Below, piece by piece: positions 1 to 9,157 of a stretch of 64,000 nucleotides of DNA. The notes beneath the pieces were generated by a model. That model was not told the DNA's origin, made no database searches, and saw only the letters and a program-made list of their open reading frames with translations. Source of the stretch: Octadecabacter arcticus 238 (GTDB taxonomy: Bacteria > Pseudomonadota > Alphaproteobacteria > Rhodobacterales > Rhodobacteraceae). Each line of letters opens with the position of its first letter. Position 1 is the stretch's first letter. The position numbers were made by a program, and so were the translations under genes. Location: positions 3,229,001 to 3,293,000 of the forward strand of contig NC_020908.1 of assembly GCF_000155735.2 (NCBI RefSeq). Reading direction: 5' to 3'.

Positions 1-451
1 CACCAAGCGGCATGGACGGCGGTACGAACAGCAATTCACGTGACAGATCGCGCAGATCGAATGTTTTGGATTTTCCGTTAAACCCGTACATCAGCGCGAA
101 ATCTTTCAGATTCACGAATCCGATGGGTGTATCCAGCGTGCCGTCGAAAACCGGCAGTCGCGTCATGCCGTTGTCGCGAAACACCTGCACCAGATCATTG
201 CGGCTGATTGTCACCGGAACGGCCACAATATCGGCCTTCGGGATCATAACATCCTCAACCCGCATACGGCGCAAGTTCATCATCCCGCGCGCTTCACGCG
301 GGACGTATCCGACCAAAGGGGTCACATCTTCGGGGGTGTCAGAGGGGCTAAGCGCCTCGACGATACGGCCAAAAAAGCCGCGCTCAATCTTTGGGGTGTC
401 TGGCCGCGCGCTTTGCGCAGCACTAGAAGAACCGTCTGTCGTGTCGCCCAT
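1..451 (-). CDS. CBS-domain protein of the CorC/TlyC hemolysin-like family (partial, N-terminal half)
   Basis: The frame runs off the left edge, so only about 150 N-terminal residues are visible. They contain the family hallmark stretch around MRVEDVMIPKADIVAVP followed by the first CBS motif (RLPVFDGTLDTPIGFVNLKD). Proteins of this type are cytoplasmic nucleotide-binding regulators; in E. coli the homologue YbeX (CorC) is linked to metal homeostasis and ribosome maturation. It is third in a row with phoH and ybeY on the same strand, the ybeZ-ybeY-ybeX order seen in many proteobacteria, which supports the call. The ATG at 449-451 follows a purine-rich GGAGAGA. The N-terminal membrane domain of the longer TlyC forms is absent, as in CorC. 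Confidence 0.88.
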   Translation of the reverse strand, partial: MGDTTDGSSSAAQSARPDTPKIERGFFGRIVEALSPSDTPEDVTPLVGYVPREARGMMNLRRMRVEDVMIPKADIVAVPVTISRNDLVQVFRDNGMTRLPVFDGTLDTPIGFVNLKDFALMYGFNGKSKTFDLRDLSRELLFVPPSMPLG

Positions 452-501
452 TCTCTCCGTATCCAATAAGGGCCGCAGGTTGCGCGCCCAAGAAGCTGTC
501 C

Positions 502-987
502 TTACAAATATGGGTCAGCGATGTCCAGTTTACCAAGGATTTCTGTCTCTAATCCTTCCATTAATGCACCATCAAGGTCACGCAGGTGATCGAACCCCAA
601 CAAATGAAGGGTTCCGTGCACAATAAGATGCGTCACATGGTCCGCAAACGGCGTGCCAGACTGGGCGGCTTCACGCGCACAGGTATCATACGAGATCGCA
701 ATATCGCCCAATTCGGTGTCTTGCGGCAACTGAGGCTGCACTGGCATGTCACCATCCGCCTCAGCGCCGCGTTCGTTTGATGGCCAAGACAGCACGTTCG
801 TCGGCGTGCCTTTTTGGCGGAAATCGGCGTTCAGCACACAGATGCGGGCGTCATCACAGGCCAAAAGGGAGATCTCGAACGCCGCGGCCTCCAATCCAAC
901 ACCTGACAGTGCGGCGCGTGCTGCGCGATCAGCCAAGGCATCCAGCCCATCCCAGCGATTGTCCTCGATCACACACTCGACAATCAC
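502..987 (-). CDS. ybeY: Endoribonuclease YbeY (16S rRNA maturation)
   Basis: The product is 161 residues, the usual size. The C-terminal part has the zinc-binding triad HGTLHLLGFDH (H-x3-H-x5-H) that defines the UPF0054 family, preceded by the conserved LGDIAIS segment. YbeY is a single-strand-specific RNase that acts with the 70S ribosome in 16S rRNA 3'-end processing and ribosome quality control. The start overlaps the end of phoH by 4 bases (ATGA), so the two are probably translationally coupled. The CBS-protein gene follows 50 bases downstream. Confidence 0.96.
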   Translation of the reverse strand: MIVECVIEDNRWDGLDALADRAARAALSGVGLEAAAFEISLLACDDARICVLNADFRQKGTPTNVLSWPSNERGAEADGDMPVQPQLPQDTELGDIAISYDTCAREAAQSGTPFADHVTHLIVHGTLHLLGFDHLRDLDGALMEGLETEILGKLDIADPYL

Positions 988-2000
988 GTCGCGGGTTCAT
1001 CCGCTTCATAGGCTTCGATAATCGCCGCCACGAGAGGATGGCGCACCACGTCCTTGGATGTGAAGTAATTGAAATCAATCTTCGGGATATGCGACAGCAG
1101 CCGTTCGGCATCGCGAAGGCCGGAACTGACGCCGCGCGGCAAATCTATCTGGGTGCGATCGCCGGTGATGACCATGCGCGATCCCTCGCCCAGACGGGTC
1201 AGGAACATTTTCATTTGCATCGTCGTGGCATTCTGCGCTTCGTCCAGAACCACAAACGCGTGGCTCAACGTGCGACCGCGCATAAACGCAAGCGGCGCAA
1301 TTTCGATCTTCTTTTCCTCAATCAGCTTTTCCACCTGCTTTTTCGGCAGAAAATCATCCAGCGCATCATAAAGCGGCTGCATATACGGATCGACCTTGTC
1401 TTTCATGTCCCCCGGAAGATAGCCGAGTTTTTCACCCGCCTCAACGGCTGGACGCGACAGGATAATCTTGTCCACATGCCCGCCAATAAACAGATTCACA
1501 CCGACCGCGACAGCCAGATAGGTCTTGCCCGTTCCGGCGGGACCAATGCCGAATGCCAGCTCATTCTTGAACAGCGATTGCACGTAGGCCTTTTGTGCCG
1601 CCGTGCGCGGCTCAACCATCTTCTTGCGGGTTTTGATCTCCACACGATCACCGACACCCAGATCCATCTGATCCCCGACAGTCGTGCCCGTCCCCTTTTC
1701 AGACGCGCCCATGCGGACCTCTCTCTCGATATCACCCGGCTCAACCGCGCGCCCCGCCTCAAGGCGCTCATACAACGCGGTAAGAACCTCACCAGCTTCT
1801 TTGGATGCATCAGGATCGCCGTGAATGGACAGATGATTACCCCGCCTCACAACCTGCACGCCAAGTTTCAATTCAACATCCGCAAGGTTGCGGTCATGCT
1901 CTCCACACAGATCAATCAGTAAAAAATTATCTGGAAATTCAAGCACCACAGGTGCTGCGTCCAGTTCGTATGCGGTTGGGGGCGTCGTGATGGTGGCCAA
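984..2000 (-). CDS. phoH: PhoH-family ATPase (YbeZ type)
   Basis: The product has 338 residues. After an N-terminal KH-like region it has the P-loop GPAGTGKT at about residue 155 and a Walker B stretch VVLDEAQNA near residue 240, the layout of PhoH/YbeZ proteins. YbeZ is an ATPase that partners with YbeY in RNA metabolism. It overlaps ybeY by 4 bases. In relatives miaB lies directly upstream; here miaB is 5.7 kb away because mobile elements have accumulated in between, so this gene may now depend on a promoter within 2001-2135 or on read-through from the insertions. Confidence 0.95.
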   Translation of the reverse strand: MATITTPPTAYELDAAPVVLEFPDNFLLIDLCGEHDRNLADVELKLGVQVVRRGNHLSIHGDPDASKEAGEVLTALYERLEAGRAVEPGDIEREVRMGASEKGTGTTVGDQMDLGVGDRVEIKTRKKMVEPRTAAQKAYVQSLFKNELAFGIGPAGTGKTYLAVAVGVNLFIGGHVDKIILSRPAVEAGEKLGYLPGDMKDKVDPYMQPLYDALDDFLPKKQVEKLIEEKKIEIAPLAFMRGRTLSHAFVVLDEAQNATTMQMKMFLTRLGEGSRMVITGDRTQIDLPRGVSSGLRDAERLLSHIPKIDFNYFTSKDVVRHPLVAAIIEAYEADEPAT

Positions 2001-2135
2001 TCAACTCTCCGAAACTTAGGGTTTATCCAATGGTGGCAACTCGCGCGCCAACGCGCAAGCGCATTTGTCTTGAGGTAGAACGAAAAAGGGCCGCAGACAG
2101 TGCTGCGACCCCATGGTTCTCATTTTGCTCACAAT

Positions 2136-2423
2136 TCAGAGCGGGTCACCAATTGGTGAGCCAGCCAAAAATGGCCCCACTGCGGTCGACGGAGGTGCCA
2201 CACCAGAACAAACCGGACGCCCATCAGGAGTCAGACGTTCAGACAGATAACCTTCAACCCCATCGTCGATGATCCAATGGTCACATCCATTGGGATCAAC
2301 CCAGATGCCCGCGACAAGCTGCGTCAAGCTCTTGGAATCGACACCATGGTCGACCCAGCGTTCGGATCCGGTGCGTTGACCGTCGACACACCCTGGTACT
2401 GCAAGTCCCATGAACGTTAGAGC
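2136..2423 (-). pseudogene. Small lipoprotein-like gene, 5' end cut off by IS4 insertion
   Basis: An open frame reads from the IS4 edge to a stop at 2136. Right at the edge it has a hydrophobic stretch ending in a lipobox-like cysteine (ALTFMGLAVPGC), then about 80 residues rich in Cys, Asp and Gly that include GIWVDPNGCDHWIIDDG. Removing the IS4 element with one 9-bp duplicate, and then the IS630 element with one TA, on paper rejoins the frame to give MLIKITALTFMGLAVPGC from a TTG codon, a plausible lipoprotein signal. The true start is uncertain because a third element lies just upstream. I do not recognise a function; proteins with this Cys-Asp-His-Trp core seem to be a Rhodobacterales family. 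Confidence 0.6.
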
Positions 2424-3019
2424 CATACTACACGACAGTAGGGTGTTTGAGGGTGCCAGAAGGTGATTTAGGAGCGGACTCTTATCGCTAAAAAAGGTTC
2501 CACTGATGATCACGAAAGCCCTGACGACCCTCAAGAAGAGGTTATCCCCCCATTTAGAGTTGAGCAACAGTCGCCTTGAAACGATGTGCCTCTTGATCAT
2601 GGGAATGGTGAATGCCCGGACGGTAAATTTGAGCCATCTGGCCTGTGAGTTTCCTACCGATAGCAAGGTTGAAAGCACCTACCGTCGCCTACAACGCTTT
2701 TTCCAGCATGTTGATCTTGGCTCGGATTGGGCGGCCCCCTTGCTTGTTAAAATGATTGGTTCTGGCCCCACCTGGCATTTATGCTTGGACCGAACAAATT
2801 GGAAAATTGGCCAACGCCATGTCAACTTCTTGGTCTTAGCCCTTGTCACACGCCGCCACCGTATTCCGTTGATGTGGAGCGTTTTGGGGCGTGCAGGGAA
2901 CAGCGATACTGCTCAGCGCATTGCCTTGATGAAACCTTATCTGTCGGTGTTTGAGGTCTCCACCATCAAGTTCTTGTTAGCGGACCGGGAATTCATTGGA
3001 GCACAATGGTTGGATTTTC

Positions 3020-4633
3020 GTAACTCCCAAGCACCCCAGCCGATAACGGGTTTTTGTCAGTTTTGATGTTTGAATCCAAGGTCTCCTTGGTTATTAGGCG
3101 CATGAATTTTCTGTTGTGGTCTGAATTTCGTGGCGCTGTGACGATTTCTCTGAATCATTGGTGGAATGGACCAAGTTACTGCTCTTGAACAACTCCTCGC
3201 CACGGCTCTGCGCAGGATCGCCGAGTTGGAAGCCGCGTTGGCGAGCATGGCGCAAGAGAATGCGGATCTGCGGCGTCAGTTGACCAAGAACAGCAGTAAT
3301 AGCAGCAAGCCGCCTTCGAGTGATGGGTTGAAGAAGCCGGTACCGCGTAGCCTGCGTGGTAAGTCCGGTAAGAAAAGTGGTGGTTAAGTTGGCCACCGAG
3401 GCGACACCCTACGTCAGACAGCAACGCCTGACTTTGTGGAGCGACATGAGGCTGAGGCCTGTGGCACCTGTCAGCATGGCTTGACGGCTGGGATGATCAA
3501 GGCGGTGGAGAGGCGTCAGGTTTATGACATACCGGTGCCGCGTCTGGAGGTCACAGAGCATCAGGCAGCGATTTATTGTTGTGGCCATTGCCGAGCCACG
3601 ACGACAGCCACCTTTCCCGATGGCGTGAATGCACACGTGCAATACGGTAAGCGCATTCGGGCGGCGGCGGTCTACTGCAATGTTCAGCAGCTGATCCCCG
3701 AGGATCGGGTCTGCCAACTCCTGCGTGATTTGTTTGGTGCCACCAGCCTATGCGCGGCCAGCGTGACCAACTGGGTGAACGGCACAGCGCGTACCTTGGG
3801 TGGCGTCGTCGAACACATTCTGGCCCGGCTCAATGAAGGCGGCGTTCGGCATCTGGATGAGACCGGACTTCGTGTTGATGGTAAGCTGCACTGGCTGCAC
3901 TCAATCAGCGATCTCGCCTTCACGCATTATCGCATCAGCGCCAAGCGCGGTGCTGTTCCATCCTTCCTGACCGGCGGGACAATTGTTCATGACCACTGGA
4001 AGTCCTATTACGCCCATATGAGTGGGGTGGACGCGCACGCCCTGTGCGGGGCGCATCATTTACGGGAACTCAAGGCCATCGAAGAAATCGAAAAGGAGCC
4101 GTGGGCGTGCGCGATGAGCGTGCTGCTCAACAGCGCCAATCAGCTCAAGTGCGCGGCTCAGGGGCGAGGCGAGACCGAACTCCCCACGTCGGTTCACCAC
4201 GACATCCTCACCAAATACATGGCGATCCTCACCGAGGGCCTCGCCTTCCATGAGCGACAAGACCCACTGGCTAGACGCACTGGTGCGCGAGGCCGAAAAG
4301 CCAGGCGGCCAGGCCATAACCTTCTGGTCCGCTTGCGCGACTACCGTGATGACGTCCTAAGGTTCCTTACGGACTTCACAGTTCCCTTCACCAACAATCA
4401 GGCCGAACGGGACCTGCGCATGATGAAGTTGCGCATGAAAATCTCGGGAACTTTCCGCACCCTCGAGGGCGCGCAGGTCTTCGCTGACATCAGATCCGTC
4501 ATCTCGACGGTCAGAAAACACGGGGGCAATATCCTCGAAACACTCACCCTATCACCACAACAGATCATCGCTCGGCTCTAACGTCGCAAGGGCAACACAA
4601 AACCCGATATCCGATGGGGTCCTTGGGAGTTAC
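3020..4633 (+). mobile_element. IS66-family element nested in IS4 copy A
   Basis: The ends are imperfect inverted repeats (left GTAACTCCCAAGCACCCC, right complement GTAACTCCCAAGGACCCC). The 8-bp target GGATTTTC is duplicated at 3012-3019 and 4634-4641; 8 bp is the normal IS66 duplication. At 1614 bp it is the compact form with a single transposase gene and no tnpA or tnpB. Confidence 0.93.
3166..4581 (+). pseudogene. IS66-family transposase with a premature stop
   Basis: One frame runs the full 3166-4581. The N-terminal coiled-coil and the NSSNSSKPPSSDG linker typical of IS66 TnpC are followed by a TAA at 3385-3387, exactly where relatives have Gln in GGQVGHRG. After the stop the same frame continues unbroken through the zinc-finger-like part, the DDE core (HLDETGLRVDG, VHDHWKSYY) and the C-terminal NNQAERDLRMMKL box. 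A single CAA-to-TAA change therefore splits the protein into 73 residues plus the rest. The element is probably immobile unless supplied in trans or by stop suppression. Confidence 0.9.
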
Positions 4634-5234
4634 GGATTTTCTTCATAAAAACAACGTCCCATTTGTCATCCGTATCAAAGCAAACCAACTTGTGACCACA
4701 CAGGACGGGAAAACGCAAAATCTAAGCACCTTGTTGCGCACCTGTCGCGGTAAGCGCAACTTTGATGCCCGATTTGGAGGCAACAATTTGGGGGAGGCCA
4801 CGTGGTTTAGCTTTGCTGCAAAGCGCATCAAGGGGGGTGAGCTTTTGATCGTCGTCTCTAACCGGCCCGCACATCGGGCCCTCGCCACCTACAAGAAAAG
4901 ATGGGCCATTGAGAGCCTCTTTGGCGACACAAAGACACGCGGCTTCAATCTTGAAGACACACGACTGACCATCTCCAAAAAACTTGAGCTTCTTGTAGGG
5001 GGCGTTGCGCTCGCGGTTGCATGGGCATCTAAAACCGCCACAAAGCTTATTGGAGGCGGGAAAATGAAGCGGAAAAAACACGGATATTTTGCAAAGTCAT
5101 TCTTTCGAATTGGCTTCGATCAGCTCCGTAAACTGCTCAGGTCAGACCCAAACGCCGCTGTCTCACCGTGGATACTAATTCCACACATAATCACAAGAGT
5201 CGTGTAGTATGCGTTAGAGCAGTAATTTTAATTA

Positions 5235-6427
5235 TACTCCCGCGCCTGAATTGACCTGAGGTTTTCCCCTCAAATCACTTTGTATTCCTTGAGCGATATG
5301 ACGCGGAAGTTGTCGGTGACGGTGTCGCGGAACTCTGGCTATTTTTCTGGCAGGGTCTTGCGGAAGAAGTCGAAAATGGCCTCTGTGAATTGGTTGAACG
5401 TTGCATAGTGCCGATTGTGGGTGACCCATTTGTGCATAACACCCCAAAGACGCTCGATCGGGTTGAGGTGCGGGGCATATGCTGGCAAGAAATGCAACTT
5501 CACCCGACGTTCTGGGCTGTCCAGCCATGGCTGTAGTATCTTGGCATGATGATAGCGGGCATTGTCGACAAAGACGTGGATGGCCGTCTTGGTTTGGTTG
5601 TTGCGTTCCAACTTTTCCAGCATCTGTCGGGTTGTCTGGGCATTGATCTTCTCGCCTTCCACAAAGGTGAACTGGAAAGTCTCAAGGTCAAGCGCGCCCT
5701 GAATGTTGAGCCGCTTGCGCCCTGATGTCGCCTTCAGGGCCGTCTTTTGTCCCTTGGGGAACCAACCATGGGCGGGGCGGCTCTGGTGTTCGGGGTGGAC
5801 AGCGTCCGAAAAGACAACCATCTCATCTGCGGCCAACCCGTTCATCAGGGCCTCATATTTGGCAATAAACGCAGCCTGCTTGGCTTCATCGGCCTGTGCA
5901 GGCAGCAATTGTGGTTTCTTATACGCGAACCCCAGGCGGCGCATCAGCTTGGCGGCTCCCGACGTGCTGTAGTTTTGGTCGCACTCGGCTAGAACATAGG
6001 CACAGACCTCATCGGCATTGCGGGCAGGCTGCGCGGTGAAATGGGCTCTCACCGCCTGCTCTTGCACGACGGACAAATGACCCTGACGCTGGCTGTAGTC
6101 CTTCAGACCGAAAAACGATAGTCCCGCACCGGCAAAGGCAAATCGCCACTCCGTCAAAACTGTCGGGCCAATATCCAAAATCCGGCAAACCGTTCCAGCG
6201 TCTTCTCCTGCGTCCAAAAGAAGAAACGCGCGCGCCCGTTTCCAAACAAGGGCGTCAACTTTGCGGCGGCGGCAAAGCGCTTCAAGTGCTATGCGCTGCT
6301 CGTCGGATAAGGAGACTGTTTTGTATTGCTTGCTCATAAACTCAAAATACAGACTGAACCGCCTTTGGCCATGCGACGAAGTGAATCGCAGGCACAAAAT
6401 CGTCAGGTCAATTCAGGCGCAGCAGTA
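5235..6427 (-). mobile_element. IS630-family element, copy A
   Basis: The terminal inverted repeats start TACTCCCGCGCCTGAATTGA and are flanked by TA on each side (5233-5234 and 6428-6429), the IS630/mariner hallmark. It is one of four copies in the window (also 13764-14956, 36818-38010 and 52060-54648). It lies 14 bases beyond the IS4 copy A duplicate, inside the same former lipoprotein region. Confidence 0.93.
5339..6337 (-). CDS. IS630-family transposase, C-terminally truncated
   Basis: The start is taken at the ATG of MSKQYKTVSLSDEQ; an upstream open stretch within the terminal region is probably untranslated. The N-terminal helix-turn-helix is followed by a DDE domain with VVFSDAVHPEHQSRPAHGW, HVFVDNARYHHA and LNPIERLWGVMH. 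The frame ends at TAG after LPEK, where copies B and C have Trp, so 23 C-terminal residues of the 355 are missing. Copy D carries the same stop. Whether the shortened protein works is unknown. Confidence 0.9.
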   Translation of the reverse strand: MSKQYKTVSLSDEQRIALEALCRRRKVDALVWKRARAFLLLDAGEDAGTVCRILDIGPTVLTEWRFAFAGAGLSFFGLKDYSQRQGHLSVVQEQAVRAHFTAQPARNADEVCAYVLAECDQNYSTSGAAKLMRRLGFAYKKPQLLPAQADEAKQAAFIAKYEALMNGLAADEMVVFSDAVHPEHQSRPAHGWFPKGQKTALKATSGRKRLNIQGALDLETFQFTFVEGEKINAQTTRQMLEKLERNNQTKTAIHVFVDNARYHHAKILQPWLDSPERRVKLHFLPAYAPHLNPIERLWGVMHKWVTHNRHYATFNQFTEAIFDFFRKTLPEK

Positions 6428-6461
6428 TAACAAACTTTAGACATATTGGAAGTTAAAAACA

Positions 6462-6496
6462 CCACATATTGTGTCCAATTTGGCGACAATATGTGG
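6462..6496. repeat. Perfect inverted repeat upstream of the IS481-like transposase
   Basis: The arms CCACATATTGT (6462-6472) and ACAATATGTGG (6486-6496) are exact complements around a 13-base spacer. It lies about 150 bases before the transposase start. It could be an operator, a transcript-blocking hairpin or part of the element end. Confidence 0.7.
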
Positions 6497-6643
6497 CTAA
6501 CAAGCGTGATTGGCCTGTGGGCAAGTCATAATCGCCACGATCGTCATGAATAAGTTCAGATAGATGTGAGACAAAATTTTGTTGCCAAGATTTAGGCGAC
6601 CTCGGAGACTGAGAATTGAAAGAAACCAGCTCACGAGGCCAAT

Positions 6644-7654
6644 ATGCAAATCATCGGACTGCACAAGAACGTTTATAAACTTTATGCTTGGGCGCGGACA
6701 CAAGAATGTTTGGACGTGTACCGTATCAAATACGAAGGTCAGGTTCGGCAATGGGACGACTTACGTACAGAGGGCGTTTCTCTATCAAAGTGCGCTGAAT
6801 TCGTCAGCATCTCGCGCGCGACATATTACCGTCACAAGCGTATTTTGAAGGATTTGGCGCAGGCAATCATACCGCCTTCAAAGGCTCCCAAACGCTGCAA
6901 CAAGTCACAGTGGGGCGAGGCAGAAAAGCAATTGGTGCTTGAGGCCCGCCGCGACAATGAAACCTACGGTAAGGAGAAAATAGGGGCCATCTTGCGTCGC
7001 GACAAAAAGCAAACCATGAGCGATAGCACCGTGGGGCGCATTTTGAGCTTTCTAAGGAAAAAAGGCCTGATCACACGATCAAGATCTGCGCCCCAAAAGC
7101 GCAAGCGTAATTTTTCCAAGGGGCATGCCAAGGGATGGAAATATAGGGATTACAAAGATATTGTGGTTGGCGAGCGTGTGCAGATCGATCATATGACTGC
7201 CACGAAGAACGGCGTCACGTGCAAACACTTTCAAGCCTGGGAGAGGTGTAGCAAGCATATCCACGCGCAAGTTTATTCGAATGCCACGGCACGCTCTGCC
7301 AAACGGTTTTTGCAAGAACTCGTGGAAATAGCTCCCTATAAGATCATCTCAATTCAAGTCGATGGCGGGTCTGAGTTTATGGCCGATTTTGAGACAGCGT
7401 GCGAACAGATGGAGATCCCGCTCATTGTGCTGCCGCCAGCAAGGCCAAAATACAACGGTGGTGTCGAGCGCGGTAACCGCACCTTCCGCGAAGAGTTCTA
7501 TGCATGTCGTGATCTCATTGCCGACAGCATAGGAGCGATGCGGTTTGAACTTCGAAAAGCCGTCAATAAATACAACACATTCAGGCCTCATCATGCCTTG
7601 AAAGGCAAGACACCAATGGAGTACATTCGAATCACTCAGGCCAAAGTCGTGTGA
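6644..7654 (+). CDS. IS481-like integrase-core transposase
   Basis: The product is 336 residues with an N-terminal helix-turn-helix (SLSKCAEFVSISRATYYRH) and a retroviral-type integrase core. The three acidic positions are visible as VQIDHMTA, IQVDGGSEF and VERGNRTFREEF. It ends with the FRPHHALKGKTPMEY motif common in IS481 and IS3 relatives. No second frame precedes it, which favours IS481 over IS3. The frame is intact. Confidence 0.85.
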   Translation: MQIIGLHKNVYKLYAWARTQECLDVYRIKYEGQVRQWDDLRTEGVSLSKCAEFVSISRATYYRHKRILKDLAQAIIPPSKAPKRCNKSQWGEAEKQLVLEARRDNETYGKEKIGAILRRDKKQTMSDSTVGRILSFLRKKGLITRSRSAPQKRKRNFSKGHAKGWKYRDYKDIVVGERVQIDHMTATKNGVTCKHFQAWERCSKHIHAQVYSNATARSAKRFLQELVEIAPYKIISIQVDGGSEFMADFETACEQMEIPLIVLPPARPKYNGGVERGNRTFREEFYACRDLIADSIGAMRFELRKAVNKYNTFRPHHALKGKTPMEYIRITQAKVV

Positions 7655-7719
7655 GTCTCAAAACACCTGAACCTATACAGTCAACTGCTTAGATGTCACA
7701 GTTCACCCAAAGGCTGTGA

Positions 7720-9051
7720 TCAGCAGATTTCGCCGCCAAGTGAATTACTTTCGGATTTCACGATCTTTACCTTGCGCAAATCGCCGATTGCCACATCTGT
7801 TGTGTCCGCAAAAACAGCGTGTAGGTACTCGGATTTACCGATCATCTGCCCCGACTCGCGACCCTTCTTTTCGAACAACACCTTCACCGTGCGCCCGATC
7901 ATTGATGCCTGAATCGCGCGTTGCTGATCCCCAAGCAGCGCCTGAAGCCGATGCAAACGCTCCAGCTTTACGTCCTCATCGACCTGCGCACGTTCAGCAG
8001 CAGGCGTGCCCGGGCGGGTAGAATATTTGAACGAATAAGCCTGCCCGTAACCAACCGTGCGTACCAAATCCATCGTATCCTCGAAATCAGCCTCGGTCTC
8101 ACCGGGGAAGCCGACAATGAAATCGCCCGACAACAACAAATCAGGCCGCGCTGCGCGAATCCGTTCGATCAGCGCGAAATACTGGTCGCGCGTGTGCTTG
8201 CGGTTCATCGCCTTCAGCACTTTGTCCGACCCTGATTGCACTGGCAAATGCAGATAGGGCATCAACTTGTCGCATGTGCCATGGGCGTCTATCAGCGCAT
8301 CATCCATGTCGTTGGGGTGGCTGGTGGTGAACCGGATTCGCTTCAGCCCGTCAACCTTATCGAGGTCCCAGATCAATCCCGCCAGTCCGCCCGCGTGCCC
8401 GTGATAGGCGTTGACGTTCTGGCCCAGCAACGTGATCTCGCGCACGCCAGCTTCAACCAGTTCGTGCGCTTCACGGATGATACGATCCGCCGGACGGCTA
8501 AATTCGGCTCCGCGCGTATAGGGCACCACGCAAAACGCACAAAACTTGTCGCAGCCTTCTTGCACAGTCAAAAATGCAGTCGGTCCACGCTTGGCTTTGG
8601 ATCGTGATTTCAGCGTATCGAATTTATCATCTTCGGGGAAATCCGTGTCCAGCGCCTTTTCCCCGCGCGCCACAGCCTGCTCCATCGCGGGCAAGCGGTG
8701 ATAGCTTTGCGGCCCGACGACCAGATCAACCATAGGCTGGCGACGTATAATTTCTGCACCCTCAGCCTGCGCCACACATCCTGCCACGCCAATTTTCAGG
8801 TCCGGCTTGTCGGCCTTAAGCGGCTTCAAGCGCCCAAGTTCAGAATACATCTTTTCGGCGGCTTTTTCACGAATGTGGCAGGTGTTCAGCAGGATCATGT
8901 CCGCATCCGCTGCCACGTCCGTTGTCACATACCCCTGTGTGCCAAGGCTTTCAGCCATACGTTCACTGTCATAAACGTTCATTTGGCAGCCATAGGTTTT
9001 GATAAACAGCTTCTTTGGCGGCGGGCCAGCGTTGGAGTCAGAGTCGGACAT
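7720..9051 (-). CDS. miaB: tRNA-2-methylthio-N6-dimethylallyladenosine synthase MiaB
   Basis: The product is 443 residues. The N-terminal UPF0004 domain has the three cysteines of the auxiliary cluster ([20 protein letters not shown]), then the radical SAM motif C-x3-C-x2-C in [16 protein letters not shown] near residue 155, and a C-terminal TRAM domain. MiaB adds a methylthio group to i6A37 of tRNAs reading UNN codons. It would normally lead the operon with phoH, ybeY and the CBS protein; mobile elements now begin about 20 bases past its stop codon. Confidence 0.97.
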   Translation of the reverse strand: MSDSDSNAGPPPKKLFIKTYGCQMNVYDSERMAESLGTQGYVTTDVAADADMILLNTCHIREKAAEKMYSELGRLKPLKADKPDLKIGVAGCVAQAEGAEIIRRQPMVDLVVGPQSYHRLPAMEQAVARGEKALDTDFPEDDKFDTLKSRSKAKRGPTAFLTVQEGCDKFCAFCVVPYTRGAEFSRPADRIIREAHELVEAGVREITLLGQNVNAYHGHAGGLAGLIWDLDKVDGLKRIRFTTSHPNDMDDALIDAHGTCDKLMPYLHLPVQSGSDKVLKAMNRKHTRDQYFALIERIRAARPDLLLSGDFIVGFPGETEADFEDTMDLVRTVGYGQAYSFKYSTRPGTPAAERAQVDEDVKLERLHRLQALLGDQQRAIQASMIGRTVKVLFEKKGRESGQMIGKSEYLHAVFADTTDVAIGDLRKVKIVKSESNSLGGEIC

Positions 9052-9157
9052 AGGGGCAGCTTTCCAATAGATCAGATTGGCATTTAACCCACACCAACCC
9101 CGCTTGCAATGAAGCGTAATTTACCGCACATTTGCCCCAATAAGGCAGAGCATCAAA

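Larger units (their letters stand above)
2506..5207 (+). pseudogene. IS4-family transposase, interrupted by IS66
   Basis: The N-terminal part reads 2506-3019 (MITKALTTLKKRLSPHLE...) and the C-terminal part resumes at 4642 and stops at 5207. The C-terminal part has the IS4 signature Y-x2-R-x3-E-x6-K (YKKRWAIESLFGDTK). Removing 3020-4641 (the insert plus one 8-bp duplicate) restores a continuous frame through QWLDFLHKNN. No other lesion is visible, so this copy was probably active until the IS66 insertion. Confidence 0.92.
2424..5211 (+). mobile_element. IS4-family insertion sequence, copy A (carries a nested IS66)
   Basis: The ends are inverted repeats beginning CATACTACACGAC and ending GTCGTGTAGTATG. 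The 9-bp target CGTTAGAGC is duplicated on both sides (2415-2423 and 5212-5220), so both borders are exact. Without the nested IS66 the element would be about 1.17 kb, the same size as the copy at 55644-56810. It sits inside the small lipoprotein gene. Confidence 0.93.
6430..7700 (+). mobile_element. IS481-like element (borders approximate)
   Basis: The segment between IS630 copy A and the end of miaB is filled by one integrase-core transposase gene with non-coding flanks. I could not find convincing terminal inverted repeats or a target duplication, so the edges are set by the neighbours. A perfect 11-bp inverted repeat at 6462-6496 lies near the left edge. Confidence 0.6.

Noticed and set aside
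777..1922. Long open frame opposite phoH
   Set aside because: It is antisense to a clear PhoH gene, with His/Arg-rich low-complexity composition and no domain. A shadow of GC-rich coding.
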